DNA of 60,000 nt from positions 1,180,001-1,240,000 of the forward strand of contig NC_087083.1 in the NCBI RefSeq assembly GCF_026151205.1, given 5' to 3'. The translations under genes were made by a program, and so were the position numbers. Origin of the DNA: Bolinopsis microptera (taxonomy: Eukaryota > Ctenophora > Tentaculata > Lobata > Bolinopsidae). Each line of letters begins with the position of its first letter. The stretch's first letter is position 1. The notes under the pieces were generated by a model. The model had not been told where the DNA came from and searched no databases. It was given only the letters and a program-made list of their open reading frames with translations. Below are positions 44,501-54,364 of this stretch, one piece after another.

Positions 44501-47500
44501 TTAATGTGGATGATAATGAGGGTCGTGACGCCCTGGTTTCGTCCATTCTTCATTCTAGCTGTTCAGTACTTGGTTTGTTTGTTGTTTTGTGGCTTATAAT
44601 TATGATACTTTTCTTAAGTTTTAAACTTTCCATGTTGTGTTTTTAAACTCGATTAGTTATTCTTTCTTTGGTTTGTTTCGTCTTTTACGGCGGTCTCGGT
44701 CACACCTTTTCTCAATTACTCTGCCAACGGAGCACATAATAAATTGGTTCACTCAAAGACTTGTGCCTCGAGTGCCATCTGTCCAAAATACTTGTTTTTG
44801 TTTATTGTTCTCTTTTCTACAACCATTCACCTCAACAATGCGTTTATTCATTGACAGTAGCATCTAAGGAATCTTTGGATCTCTGATTGTTAAGTAGCCT
44901 TTGTGCTGGAGTCTGAATGAAGCATTGAATTTGGTGACCTCTATACCGAAATCTCTCTGATGACTAATCATAAAGTTTAAAACTTGCTTGTTGGCCAAAC
45001 TTGTTTACTAACAATGTCTACATCTTAAAATTACTAAAGTTTTTCAGTTTGCAGATAGTATCTTTTGTGCTGGTGTTTTTCGATTGAGTTTTTGTAACTT
45101 CATCTCTAATCATTTCTGTGATTCTCGTATACTAAAAATAGCCATCTCCCATAGTGTAGCAGATAAAATTGACACTTGATAATCAATCTATAAATAACAT
45201 TATTACATCAGCCTCCTCTTCCTAACTGTATTATAATTGCGGTAAGGATAGTAAATGTGATACTCTTTAATCTTAAACAGCACCTTCTCTCGTTCCTGCA
45301 GAGCACAAGTCATTACTGATTGCATGACTAACGGTCATTATTCTATCTCTAAAGTCCCAAATAAAAATGGGGAGCTCTGCAGTCTGTATTCTGTAGTCTG
45401 TAGACCTCGTGAGAAAACTGCTAATATTCTCCATAACCTCTCGACCGTAAACTTGTTACAGCTTCTCACCAATTTCCCATACTTCAAGATATTAATGAGA
45501 AGACATAAAATGCTATTAGATGTACCCACGAGCCATTTTATTCATGGGCCAGGAACATTGGCCCTTTCCAACATGCTCCAATTGAATACATTAATAATAC
45601 GTTATAGTTATATCCTGATCGGCTCCCCTCCAATCAAAACACTTTATTGAATAATCTGACCAATGAGCGATCAGTATTCAAGAAGGACGTTGTAACGCTT
45701 TGCTTGATGATCCGCTAATGTGCTTGGTTGGGAGCACGAGTGTCACGTGGTTTGAACGCTGTCCTGTGATTGGTTGTGAGATGTTGCCCATTTTGAAATG
45801 CATCTGAGGGAGACCCTGCCCTTTTATATTTGACCTGATGTGTGAAAAGGTATTGCTGTTGTTGCTGGTGATATCTAGGGTGTAATATCTAGAGTTGACG
45901 GTTGAGTTTTACGTTAGATTTTTTTGTCAGCGGAAAGTCTGCAATCCAGTCGACCTGATATGGGGCTGATCGCTTTGTTTTTTTGCTCCAAACCACGACA
46001 ATTTTATTAATCGCCATTCTGTAGTTTTGCTGTAAGTATAAGAACTGCCAGTGACTTTTCAGTTCTCACATGATCATTACTAGCACTGTTTTGTCTAGTC
46101 CAAATTGGAGATCTCCAATTACTAAATATTTTCTCTCAAACCACACGACATCTGTTCTTATCAATATAAAGTTTTAAAAACGTAAGTTAGAGGAAAGCAC
46201 CAAATCCACTTCCCCACAGAGCTGCCTCCCCAGTTTCATCTCCGATTACGTAAGATCCCCCGACTATCCAATACTCATTTGGCACCTCATTACGGAAAAT
46301 TCGCCGATAAGAGTTAATTACCCGACCTAAATCTGGTCCGAACCAATCACGCTCCCTACCGCCTCATGATACAGAGTTTAGTGCGGGCAGCACCGCTCAT
46401 TGGCCATGTTTTGTCACGTGACCCAAATGAAGTGCTGTAATTGGGTGGTTTGCCTCACGTGGTTTAAACGCTTCATTCTAATTGGATAATCAAGATTCAC
46501 GATTGCCCGAATCATGAGGGGGTTGCCATGGTATTTAAGAATGTTCTTGAACATGTGACTGCAAATCGTTATTTTCGCTCCTGTATGCTCGTCTAAGTCC
46601 TGAATTGGCGTTTAATTAAATTTTAACTTCTTGCTAACTTTCAGGCTCGGTTCCAAGGATCGGGTTCACAGTTTTAAAATTCCCCGAGTTGCGCCAGGTT
46701 TTTACTGTTTTCTGGAAACTTTGTGAATGTGATGATAACGTTTTGATATTTTTTTTGAGGTTTCTTTAAATTTTAAAACAGCGACGCTGACCATTATCTC
46801 CTCAAACAAGTCAATGTAGAATTCCTCCCACATTTTCTGGAACATTCCACGTAATCTATAATTGAAGTAGACTGTAGACTGTAGGTACTCATCCCAAGGT
46901 TTTGAAGATTGTGTCTGTCTGTGTTTGAGCTGCTCAACGTCACTTTTCTGTAATCGTGTAGTCGTCTTATCTGCTAACTGCTTATAGTTATTATTCTTCG
47001 TTTCCCTTCTTGTATGGTTATAATAGACCTGGAAAATGGTGGGGAGGTGAACTATATTCGTTTTGACACGTGACAGAGATTCTGGGTTTTGATGTATTAA
47101 AGCTGAAAGTTAATTGGTTAATCGTGTCACGATTTCAAAAAATATGGTTCACATCCCATCCAGATAGATATAATACATGTAGAACTTTGATTTCAAAACA
47201 TTCATATAATGTAGATGAGTTCTTTACGATTGCGTGGCTTGATAGCGGGAAAGATATCATACAATCTGATATACCAACCCCTAAAAACGTCGCCACCAAT
47301 TAATAAGAAACCCTACTGGTACCTGATCATTCAGTATCGCTAATGAGAGATAAAATAAAGTGTTTTGATTGGTTAGTGGTCCAACTCCACCTATAACGGA
47401 AGATGGGCATTTAGCTCTTTAGTACTTCTGGGACTTTTGATCTCACTGTTAGTGTTACTGTTATACGAGAGTTTTTGTGATTTGTGTGTTGCTTTACCTT

Positions 47501-50500
47501 GTTGGAGTTGAGCTAGAATATCTGGTACGGTTCATGCCAATTACCAGTCCCGAGACTTTCCCTACAGTTGTTAAGTTGTTATTATTTCTAGTTTCACATC
47601 TTAACTTCTTTACTTTTAGTTTATACTGATGAGGACCTTTTGAGCTTTTGGCAACTTTCCAATCGTAAAACTTTGTTTTTTAACACGTTTATCTCAAGTA
47701 ATCTGTATACTCAGCACACGCCAACCCATTTCCACATCACACGTGCAGACTCCTGAACGTGTGTCACATGTTTAGCTTGCACTCCGGCCCCCTTGTTAGT
47801 ACCTCTACAACCCTAGTCTAGTAACAGTCTGATTTCCCTGCTCGGTATGGTTTACTAGGGACGGATGCGTGGGCAGGGTCCTCTTGCGCTTTCTTTACTT
47901 TACTTGTTAGTTATTTATTTTGCTTGATCATTGGTCAATAGTTAGCATTTTGTATTTGTATCTATTTTTATTTCCTAGCTTTTACTGTTCAATTCCCGTA
48001 AGATGTCATTTACCAATTGGTATCCTTGAATTATTGACTGGTAACATAAGCTGGATGTAACAAGAAACGAAATATAGGCCACTTTTCTTGATGTCCTATT
48101 GCGCGTTGAACGCACGTGAGTGTAGCGCATATTATTATTGTTATTGCACGTGCACTTTAGTCGAAGAGTTCTTGCGCGTTTCTCGCGGGCTTTCTCGCGC
48201 GTTTTTACAATTTTTAGTGTGGACGGTTTGGTTTTGTTTTGCGCGATCTTTCTTTCCTTTCGATTTCCAGTCTCTAAATAATTGCCTTTATTCCTTATTT
48301 TTTTACAGAATTGAGAATTTCGTATGTTGACTGCCATGCAGAATTATGACGCATGCCCAAGCAATCGAGGAACGTGTTGGCTCATGTTCCAGTTTTTTAA
48401 CTGCCATTCTTCTGACTGACAGATTGCTCCCAATATTTTTGATTTTCATTATTTGTGATTTCAACATCTTTTGCGTTAGTTATCGAATTGAAATCTCAAT
48501 GTATCTTATTTTAGCGAAGATATCAGGAATCATGCTTTTGAAAACAGTCAGTTCAACATCGGATAGCTGTTCTTCCACAGGTATTAAGATCAGATCACAG
48601 ATGCACCAAAATGTTAAAATCAGCGTTTTATTATTAATGAATTGCATCGATGTTAATTTCCATAATTACCATCACCACTCACCACTATGTGAACTTTATC
48701 GAGCTTCTTTTCTTACTTAACTCACATAATCGAGGATCATTATGTAACCACACAGTTTTCTCGTTAACTATTCTAGGGCTTCTAATAACTTTAAAGGTAA
48801 ACTGAAAGTGACTAATTATTGGTTTGAGGGCCAGAAGGCCCCCGGAAAAAGCTAAAAACAACGATCCTGCTAATTACAAATTTTGCGTATAAATTCAGCT
48901 CTTAGTCTTTGTAAAATTATCCAGACTGCGGCCTGCGCCCTTGTTCATTGAACCGTAAGAACGGGTTTATAATTGGATATCGTAGAAACAACATTGAATA
49001 TTGAAACAAACCTTTAGGGTTTGGATCCTATGAATTATTTCACCATATTAATCATACAAGCTCTTTTCTCCACAGATGAATAGTGAAATGTCATTGTCAA
49101 TTTGATAGAGTTCAATTTCCGCGGCAACTATTAAACTCTCATCGGGTTTCCATGGTAATAAGGCGCACGTGGTGTCAGCCAATGAGAACGGTTAAATTTG
49201 CTCACGTGGACGTACTAATTCCGTCACGTGCTCTCCCTTAGGGTTACAGCACTTTAGCGCATTTTACCTCGCACTGCACTCAATTTTACCGAACTCCCGC
49301 TACTTTTTGTCGAGATTTTTGCCGAAATTTTTGAAGAGCTTCAGATGGATCCCAGTAGAACTAGTCTAATTTTGACAGTCAACCGAATTTTAGATTTCTG
49401 CGAACAGAAAAAAAGTACGTATTTTAAAAATCACCACCTTTCTATCTAGATCCACTGGCATTTCACTTACTATTAGTCTCTCAACCGTTCGTTCTGAAAA
49501 CAAAATCAAAATTCTGTCCGCATTTAAAACTTTCCCTTCACTCTCATCACCACTGACATCATGCTTACGTACTGCGTAATTCTATAGCTGAATTAATGTG
49601 AATCTTAATATGCACCCCATTTCACCCTTACGTATTCCAACCTCCTTTTAAACTTATTCTAACCTCCTTTTAAACTTATTCTAACCTCATTCTAACCTCA
49701 TTTTAAACTCATTATAACCTCATTCTAACCTCATTCTAACCTCATTCTAATGACCCCCTCTCCTCAGAAGAAAGACGACAGCTAAACACGGTAGAGGACA
49801 TGTTCAGTGAAGGTGACAACTTCTCCTCTGAGGGAGAAAGACTGGAGACAAAGGGGGAGATGGCTCTCTCGCTGGCATTCTATACCAACGCTGCAAGTAT
49901 GTGGACACTATAATTTGTCTATTTATAGATTGTATTTTCAGTATGCCACTTCTGGTATGTTTATTAATTAGTTTATTTCTCGCTTACCATTTCTAGGGCA
50001 CATGTACTAAAATATCTGACTCAATCAGACCATTAAAGTACCTCTGAAGTTATCACGTGACCTCTGACTCTAAACCCTCCCCAGGCAAGTTCAAACAGAT
50101 CACAACCCTGAACAACCTGTCGAGTGACGTGATGCTGCGCGCCCAGATCCGCCGAGAGAGTTGTCTGAAGAAAGCAAGGACCATGTACCGAAGACTCCTA
50201 GTCCAGTCTGCTCAGAAGACACCTCAGAATAATACCGAGCATAATAATCTCAGATCTTCAAGGAAGACTAACCAGGTTTGTTGGCTGTCTGGTGATTTTA
50301 GTTAGGCATCTTAGGAATGTTGAGATATCCTGGCTTTTATCTGTTTTTATCTTAAAACCCACGTGTTTTCTATCCTGCTCCTAATAATAAGAATATTGTA
50401 TTCTATTGCCCACGGTTTAATAGTCTAGAACATTTCTTAACAGAATCACCTCCAGGTCCGAACAGAACGGAGACCATGCAACTCGTGTAGTAAATCATGT

Positions 50501-51249
50501 TTCTGGTTAAAAGACGGACTCTGTTCAGACTGTGATCTCAGAGCTAGCGAACTCCATCGCAGAGTGAGTTTTTATTTCACAAGAGACTCATTTTATTGTT
50601 TTATTAGACTGTCACGTGACTTGTTTAAACTTCGCCTATAAATTCCTCCGGGTTTCGTGAATAACGAGTCCAGAAATATTGTTCACAAAAATTCAACCAC
50701 TTTAACTCTAACCCTCTCACCACACCTAAAGCCCTCTCTAACACCTCCTCCCCTCTCCAGACTGCTCGAAGGAATGTAGCCTCGCGTTTGAACGGCCCAC
50801 GTGACGTGTCTAGTCGTGCTACTGTACGTGACTTTACCACACCTCGTGTAGCGGAGAACCAGAACTATGCTAGGTACGTGTTTCCTGTACTTTTTACTCG
50901 TTATTTCTTGTTATAGGATTGTTGATTGGAAACATATACTCCCATGATTTCATCAAATGACAAAATCGAGAGCGAGATTTGTATCATAAGAATTCAAATT
51001 AACCCAGCCCCTCCCACCTCCTATATTAATATACAGTATATATATATTATATATATACATCTCCTATATTAATATTGTTTAACTAACCCCTTCCTCCGCA
51101 GGACACGCAGAACGTACGATGACAGTGAAAGTAACTACAGCTCCGAAGAAGAGTTCGCCCCAGTAAAATCCTGTGCAATCTGCCACACCCACCGCCACCA
51201 CCAACCCTCCTACCACCCCACCACCTCATACCGTAGAAGGTGCTGCTGA
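29584..51249 (+). CDS. long spliced gene, helical domain plus Cys cluster, function unknown (isoform 1a)
   Basis: Coding exons that join in frame: 1a 29584..30043, 40346..40438, 49379..49414, 49768..49896, 50085..50275, 50456..50563, 50761..50873, 51102..51249; 425 residues. All junctions are GT-AG and phases match. Exon 1a is Lys/Glu-rich with a repeated DRGxNT motif (EDRGVNTD, KDRGINTQ). The shared part has a short helix (LQNYAALNAFFHSALHQLK), a helical domain (LNTVEDMF, ALSLAFYTNAASKFKQITTL, RRESCLKKARTMYRRLL) recalling MIT/TPR-type bundles, a cysteine cluster CNSCSKSCFWLKDGLCSDC (C-x2-C-x3-C-x8-C-x2-C), a basic linker, an acidic Ser patch, and a His-rich tail CAICHTHRHHHQ ending RRRCC. 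Metal binding is likely; family not recognised. Introns total about 20 kb. Confidence 0.65.
30850..31210. repeat. dispersed repeat family, copy 1
   Basis: Similar to 52365..52700. Shared landmarks: CTGGCAAAGCTTCAAATT, CATTAACAAACTGT, AGTCTTACACAAATATA, AGCTAATGGACAAACAATGA and AAAAATTCCTGAAATACC. About 350 bp, no coding content supported. Element class unknown. Confidence 0.7.
31518..31604. promoter_or_regulatory. 41-bp phased CCAAT/E-box array
   Basis: CCAAC/CCAAT at 31518 (degraded), 31559 and 31600; CACGTG at 31542 and 31583. All spacings are exactly 41 bp. Confidence 0.6.
32026..32700. mobile_element. foldback-like inverted-repeat element
   Basis: A 32-bp imperfect inverted repeat (AATAAACTTGTAACATTACA... 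at about 32171; arm partner near 32601-32632) is flanked on the outside by copies of GACACGAGGGCG: direct at about 32028, 32090 and 32127, inverted at about 32652 and 32667. The core between the arms is about 400 bp and non-coding. The layout suggests a foldback or MITE-like element; ends and target duplication were not defined. Confidence 0.5.
32710..33152. mobile_element. hAT-like nonautonomous element 2 with target duplication
   Basis: Element 32718..33144 (427 bp). Terminal inverted repeats start CAGAGTTGAAAAATACG. Perfect 8-bp target duplication CTGATAGG (32710-32717 and 33145-33152). Subterminal regions are filled with AAAATACGT / TACGCCGTA motifs. No transposase. Same design as the element at 27785 but different sequence. 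Confidence 0.85.
33601..33680 (+). repeat. 20-bp tandem repeat, four copies
   Basis: Four exact copies of GGTTATTTAATTAAATGTTT. Confidence 0.95.
35233..35296. promoter_or_regulatory. CCAAT/E-box array
   Basis: ATTGG 35233, CACGTG 35249, GTTGG 35273 and CACGTG 35291: 40-42 bp period. Further E-boxes at 35195, 35210 and 35313. Confidence 0.5.
35494..35556 (+). promoter_or_regulatory. 41-bp array directly upstream of exon 1b
   Basis: ATTGG 35494, CACGTG 35510, ATTGA 35535 and CACGTG 35551: exactly 41 bp between equivalent boxes. The ATG of exon 1b is 21 bp further on, so this is a candidate core promoter. Confidence 0.6.
35578..35647 (+). CDS. alternative first exon 1b of the long gene
   Basis: ATG at 35578 opens MSGEEKKGERAVKKKLNLK and ends in phase 1 at a consensus GTAAGT donor. 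The shared exon at 40346 accepts phase 1, so splicing gives a 295-residue isoform with a short basic N terminus in place of the 1a domain. Confidence 0.55.
37256..37278 (+). repeat. poly-C tract
   Basis: 23 consecutive C on the + strand. Confidence 0.9.
37711..38045. repeat. 31-bp minisatellite
   Basis: About 11 copies of a 31-bp unit containing TTAATTACACAGAGTGTGAT and CTACTACTCCG. Later copies change GTGATC to GTGTTC or GTATTC. Confidence 0.95.
38883..38958. repeat. 18-bp tandem repeat carrying CACGTG
   Basis: Four copies of CACGTGATACAGCTCGGT plus a partial copy ending CACGTC. The CAGCTCGGT module is shared with the 41-bp minisatellite at 26694. Confidence 0.95.
40346..40438 (+). CDS. 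shared exon 2 of the long gene
   Basis: A 93-bp phase 1-1 exon (acceptor CCCCCCTGTAG, donor GTAAGT) encoding ESEVYLQNYAALNAFFHSAL and HQLKIMKTNEN. It can receive exon 1a or 1b. Confidence 0.7.
41931..42001. promoter_or_regulatory. CCAAT/E-box array, 42-bp period
   Basis: CACATG 41931, ATTGG 41955, CACGTG 41973 and ATTGG 41997. A denser cluster of CACGTGG follows at 42157-42200. Confidence 0.5.
42823..42885. promoter_or_regulatory. CCAAT/E-box array, 41-bp period
   Basis: ATTGG 42823 and 42864; CACGTG 42839 and 42880. The two 41-bp units are nearly identical over CTCCTCATTGGTCGCTTTGT. Confidence 0.6.
43037..43082. promoter_or_regulatory. CCAAT/E-box array
   Basis: ATTGG 43037, CACATG 43053 and GTTGG 43078; the box-to-box period is 41 bp. 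Confidence 0.5.
44054..44220. promoter_or_regulatory. long CCAAT/E-box array with an orientation switch
   Basis: ATTCG 44054 (degraded), CACGTG 44070, ATTGG 44095 and CACATG 44111 (41-bp period). The orientation then flips to CCAAT 44128, CACGTA 44157, CCAAT 44175, CACATG 44198 and CCAAT 44216 (41-bp between the last two CCAAT). Confidence 0.55.
45727..45773. promoter_or_regulatory. CCAAT/E-box unit
   Basis: GTTGG 45727, CACGTG 45744 and ATTGG 45769, matching the consensus spacing. Confidence 0.5.
46399..46485. promoter_or_regulatory. CCAAT/E-box array, exact 41-bp period
   Basis: ATTGG 46399, 46440 and 46481; CACGTG 46415 and 46456. All spacings are exactly 41 bp. Confidence 0.65.
47049..47157. 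mobile_element. small MITE-like inverted repeat, family copy 1
   Basis: Ends GAGGTGAACTATATTCGTTT and, inverted, TCAAAAAATATGGTTCACA. The same ends occur at 54071..54175. About 110 bp, no coding content. Confidence 0.5.
49166..49230 (+). promoter_or_regulatory. CCAAT/E-box cluster upstream of exon 1c
   Basis: CACGTG 49166, CCAAT 49179, CACGTG 49203 (24 bp after CCAAT) and CACGTG 49225. The exon 1c ATG is at 49345. Confidence 0.5.
49345..49414 (+). CDS. alternative first exon 1c (or internal exon from 49379)
   Basis: ATG 49345 opens MDPSRTSLILTVNRILDFCE and ends in phase 1 before GTACGT, giving a 252-residue isoform. The same frame can be entered at an acceptor TTTTGACAG/TC (49378), which is what isoforms 1a and 1b would use. 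Both readings keep the frame. Confidence 0.5.
49768..50873 (+). CDS. helical-domain and Cys-cluster exons of the long gene
   Basis: Four closely spaced exons: 49768..49896 (acidic helix and start of the bundle), 50085..50275 (rest of the bundle, basic), 50456..50563 (CxxC cluster) and 50761..50873 (Arg-rich linker). Phases 1-1, 1-0, 0-0 and 0-2, all with consensus acceptors. Conserved-looking residue patterns and consistent frame make this the best-supported part of the gene. Confidence 0.75.
51102..51249 (+). CDS. last exon of the long gene
   Basis: Acceptor TTCCTCCGCAG. Codes an acidic Ser patch (DDSESNYSSEEEF), CAICHTHRHHHQ and a terminal RRRCC. The terminal cysteines could be lipidated or bind metal; this is inference. 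TGA at 51247-51249; an AATAAA lies at about 51655. Confidence 0.75.
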
Positions 51250-51253
51250 AATG

Positions 51254-51300
51254 TGACGTCATAAGTCTTTTGTGACGTCATCAGTATGTGTGTGACGTCA
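51254..51300 (+). promoter_or_regulatory. triplet of TGACGTCA palindromes after the stop
   Basis: TGACGTCA at 51254, 51273 and 51293 (19 and 20 nt apart), starting 4 nt after the stop codon. Confidence 0.7.
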
Positions 51301-53880
51301 TTGGAAATTGAAGATGCTGTTGAGTGGTGCTGTGTTGAAGAGGCAGTGAAATGTTGTGTTTGAACGAAGATTTGTAGAGTTTCGTCAGAGGAATGTTAGT
51401 TTCCGTCTTCAAAGGAATGTTCATTTCTAGACACATGTTCATTTCTAGACACATGTTCATTTCTAGACACATGTTTATTCTAGACACATGTTCATTTCGA
51501 GACCATGAAGTTCATTTCGAGACAATGAAGTTCATTCCGAGTTGCCATATCCGTTGATTTTTTTGTGTTATAATATTTAATTTAAAGGGCCAAGTACCGT
51601 GAATAATACAGGACAGTGAACATGATAATTGCAGTGTCGAGATTTGTAATTCCACAATAAATAACCAATGACTATCATTAATCTTTAATTTATTAGAGAT
51701 GTCATTTAATCAAACTAAGTTATAATTTAATTAAAGATTTTCGACACTGTAGTAACCATATCACGCGCCCTAAGTAGTAAAATTAGAGTATCATTATTGG
51801 TTGTAAATTGATTTTTTCACGCTGTATTTACATAAGTATTAATTATTTATCACTATTTATATTTGTCTCTGCCGGTATTTATACATTTTTGCATTAAATT
51901 ACGGAACGATCTATATTAATACCATGATATGAGGCACGAATCTCGGATAGCACCCAGAGATACATATCTTAACTACATTTTATCCGAGTTGTTTTCCAAA
52001 GGGTTAACCCTAACATCCTGCGATTAGTTTTGTTAACAAGGGTTCTAATACCGAGCTCTTTTTTTGTGTCCTCACGATAGTTAATTTTTCAAATACATTT
52101 TCAGATGTGATCAAAATTAATTGGTTCATGTTCGTTGTATTTTCCTCGTATAAAGGGTCAATTAAATTTTGGGTTCATGCACACTTTCGGGGACGATCAA
52201 GCTTTGGTCAGTGTGATATTTACGTTTTAGTAATGTACTGAGAGCTTGTCATGTATATTTATAACTTAGAATTTTCAGAGTTAATGATTCAAATTTTGTT
52301 TTCTTTTGTCAATCTTCAATGAATTAATATCCTGATTAATGTGAACGACCCCTAAACTAGTCGCACACTGCTGGCAAAGCTTCAAATTTTTTAAATGTCC
52401 ACCTTGTTTAAGAAGCTCAATCGAAACTATGTCAATGTGGACCATGGGTCAACATTAACAAACTGTATGTTAATTGGTAACCAGTATGGCACTATTGTTT
52501 CTACTTGTTTTGTTAAATAATTACAGATCAAAGGAGACTTGGGGAATTGAGGGACAGTAGTCTTACACAAATATAAATGCTCAAGACGTACTTCACAATA
52601 GCTAATGGACAAACAATGATTCGAAAAATTCCTGAAATACCAACGGTTATCAATTTCAAGAAGACTTCCATTGACCGCACCCTCTTGAAGATCAGATATT
52701 ATACGATATGGGCATTTTAGACTTAGCTGATCACGTGTTAAGACTTAAGATATTACTCAATAAGTTGTAAGTAAGTACGTTTCCTGGATCTTAGCACTTA
52801 GGCAATAGGCATAAATGCTGGAAAATAGTCGACAGCAGTTATGATTTCTTGATCATAGGTTCTGGCAGCCATTGTATTTGTATGACACCACATACTGTCG
52901 TACCGTGTGTACATTTTCAGGGATATTTTTAAATGATTGAAGTTCTTGATTTGGAAAATTTTTTAAACAGTACGACGGTTACAATGGTGCTTGGTTAATT
53001 GACTAAGAACTACATGTTAGAGAATATTGCTGGCAATCCCTCATTTATTTTATGGTCAAGTTCGTTGCTTGGTCAATGTCGAGTTATCGCGATCATACGG
53101 GGTCTTATCCTAATCACGACGCTGGATTATGAACCCAAATATTTGATAGAGTAGCATCAAATGGTTCGTACCCATTACCGGGACAAAATGTACTGCTTCT
53201 GTATTTACGAGAAACATCAGCCTTTAGTCAATAGTCATTTTAGGGATATTATTGGCAATTTTTCAAGAAGGGATTAAATTATTTCATTTCTTTCTTTTTG
53301 TCATTTAATGATCGATGAAAGTAAGACAGAAATAAACGACAATTTAAACCGGTCCACAAAAGAAAATTTATTATAAGAAACAATACATTACTTAAACTTG
53401 TAACCTATGCAAATTAAGATCATCTGTTTTCAACAATTGAGAAATCTTATTTAGTTAAAAGAATTTAATAACTTAGCAGGACATTAATCTGATGTTTATG
53501 ATGTTGTCCCGTCGCACATGTTGAAATTTAGATGCTTCTTGGATAACTCCTCGGAGTTGTTGGACTGAATTTTACAAAAAAAAGAAAAATAAAGATAATT
53601 TTAGACAGCAGACGACAGCCGATTTTTACCATATTACGTGTGCCATAATTAAATCATTAATTAATTAAATCTAATTAGATGATAACCCCTCCATGGCACA
53701 CATTAATCGTGTCAATGATGATCCTATAAATTACCTACGCCATGTAAAATAAACCAAACTCAAATTGCGGAATAAAAGTTACTTCAAATATTGGATCATG
53801 TGAACATTTTAAGAAAAAAAGGTCCCCAGAAAAACGAAACCTTGGCCTATCCTTAATATATTTATATTTACTTATAAGTA
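51301..53880. other. intergenic, with repeats
   Basis: An 18-bp repeat built on GTTCATTTCTAGACACAT (about 51417-51500, decaying to TTCATTTCGAGACAATGAAG by 51540), the second copy of the 350-bp dispersed repeat (52365-52700) and a small inverted pair GTGTGCCAT/ATGGCACAC (53640-53701). No gene recognised. Confidence 0.5.
52365..52700. repeat. dispersed repeat family, copy 2
   Basis: Same orientation as copy 1 at 30850..31210, moderately diverged, with several indels. Confidence 0.7.
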
Positions 53881-54030
53881 CAGTAAAACCGCGATTTACC
53901 GTGGAGTTTGAGGAAAAAGACATAACCTTGGTGGATCGGGGTTCAGTTTGTTCACCTTATGCACGATAAGCCCTATTTGGGGAAAGGAAATGGCCGCGGT
54001 AATCGGGGTTAGTAAATCAGGATTTTACTG
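53881..54030. mobile_element. 150-bp Tc1/mariner-type MITE
   Basis: Terminal inverted repeats CAGTAAAACCGCGATTTACC and (inverted) GTAAATCAGGATTTTACTG, flanked by TA on both sides. CAGTAAAACC-like ends and a TA target fit pogo/Tigger-like MITEs. Confidence 0.7.
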
Positions 54031-54070
54031 TACCAGTTTTTATATGAAACCCTATATCTGGATACTAGTT

Positions 54071-54175
54071 GAGAGGTGAACCATATTTTTTGAACTCGGG
54101 CCTTGATTGGTCAATGCTGGAAGCTGATTTGCTAATCACTGTTACATGACCCAAAAAATATGGTTTGCCTTCCCA
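54071..54175. mobile_element. small MITE-like inverted repeat, family copy 2
   Basis: Ends GAGGTGAACCATATTTTTTG and inverted CAAAAAATATGGTTTGCC, the same family as 47049..47157. The interior contains ATTGG but is otherwise different. Confidence 0.5.
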
Positions 54176-54364
54176 CCAGAAACCAAACCCCAAGACCAGC
54201 TCATGCAATCGATACAATTTCGCGAACCTCACTGTAAATTACATACAATCACAATTACGTATATTATAAGTTTTAACGTGATACTCAAATGGTCTACCAT
54301 CAAAATAAATAGATCGTAAAAACTTCAAAATATAATATAAATGTTCTGAGGAAGAAGACGCAGT

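Larger units (their letters stand above)
40439..49344. other. intron of the long gene (third part), rich in CCAAT/E-box arrays
   Basis: No coding exon recognised in 8.9 kb. It contains a 12-bp repeat (40586-40645, TTGTCACACTAT), a roughly 49-bp tandem duplication (about 41316-41413), (TTG)n near 41480, a 12-bp repeat TAATTAGTGTAT near 43750, an 18-bp duplication near 44478, six CCAAT/E-box arrays and a small MITE at 47049. Confidence 0.5.

Noticed and set aside
45324-45650. 108-codon + strand ORF in the long intron
   Set aside because: An acceptor-like CTGCAG precedes it, but no conserved motif or usable donor in frame was found.
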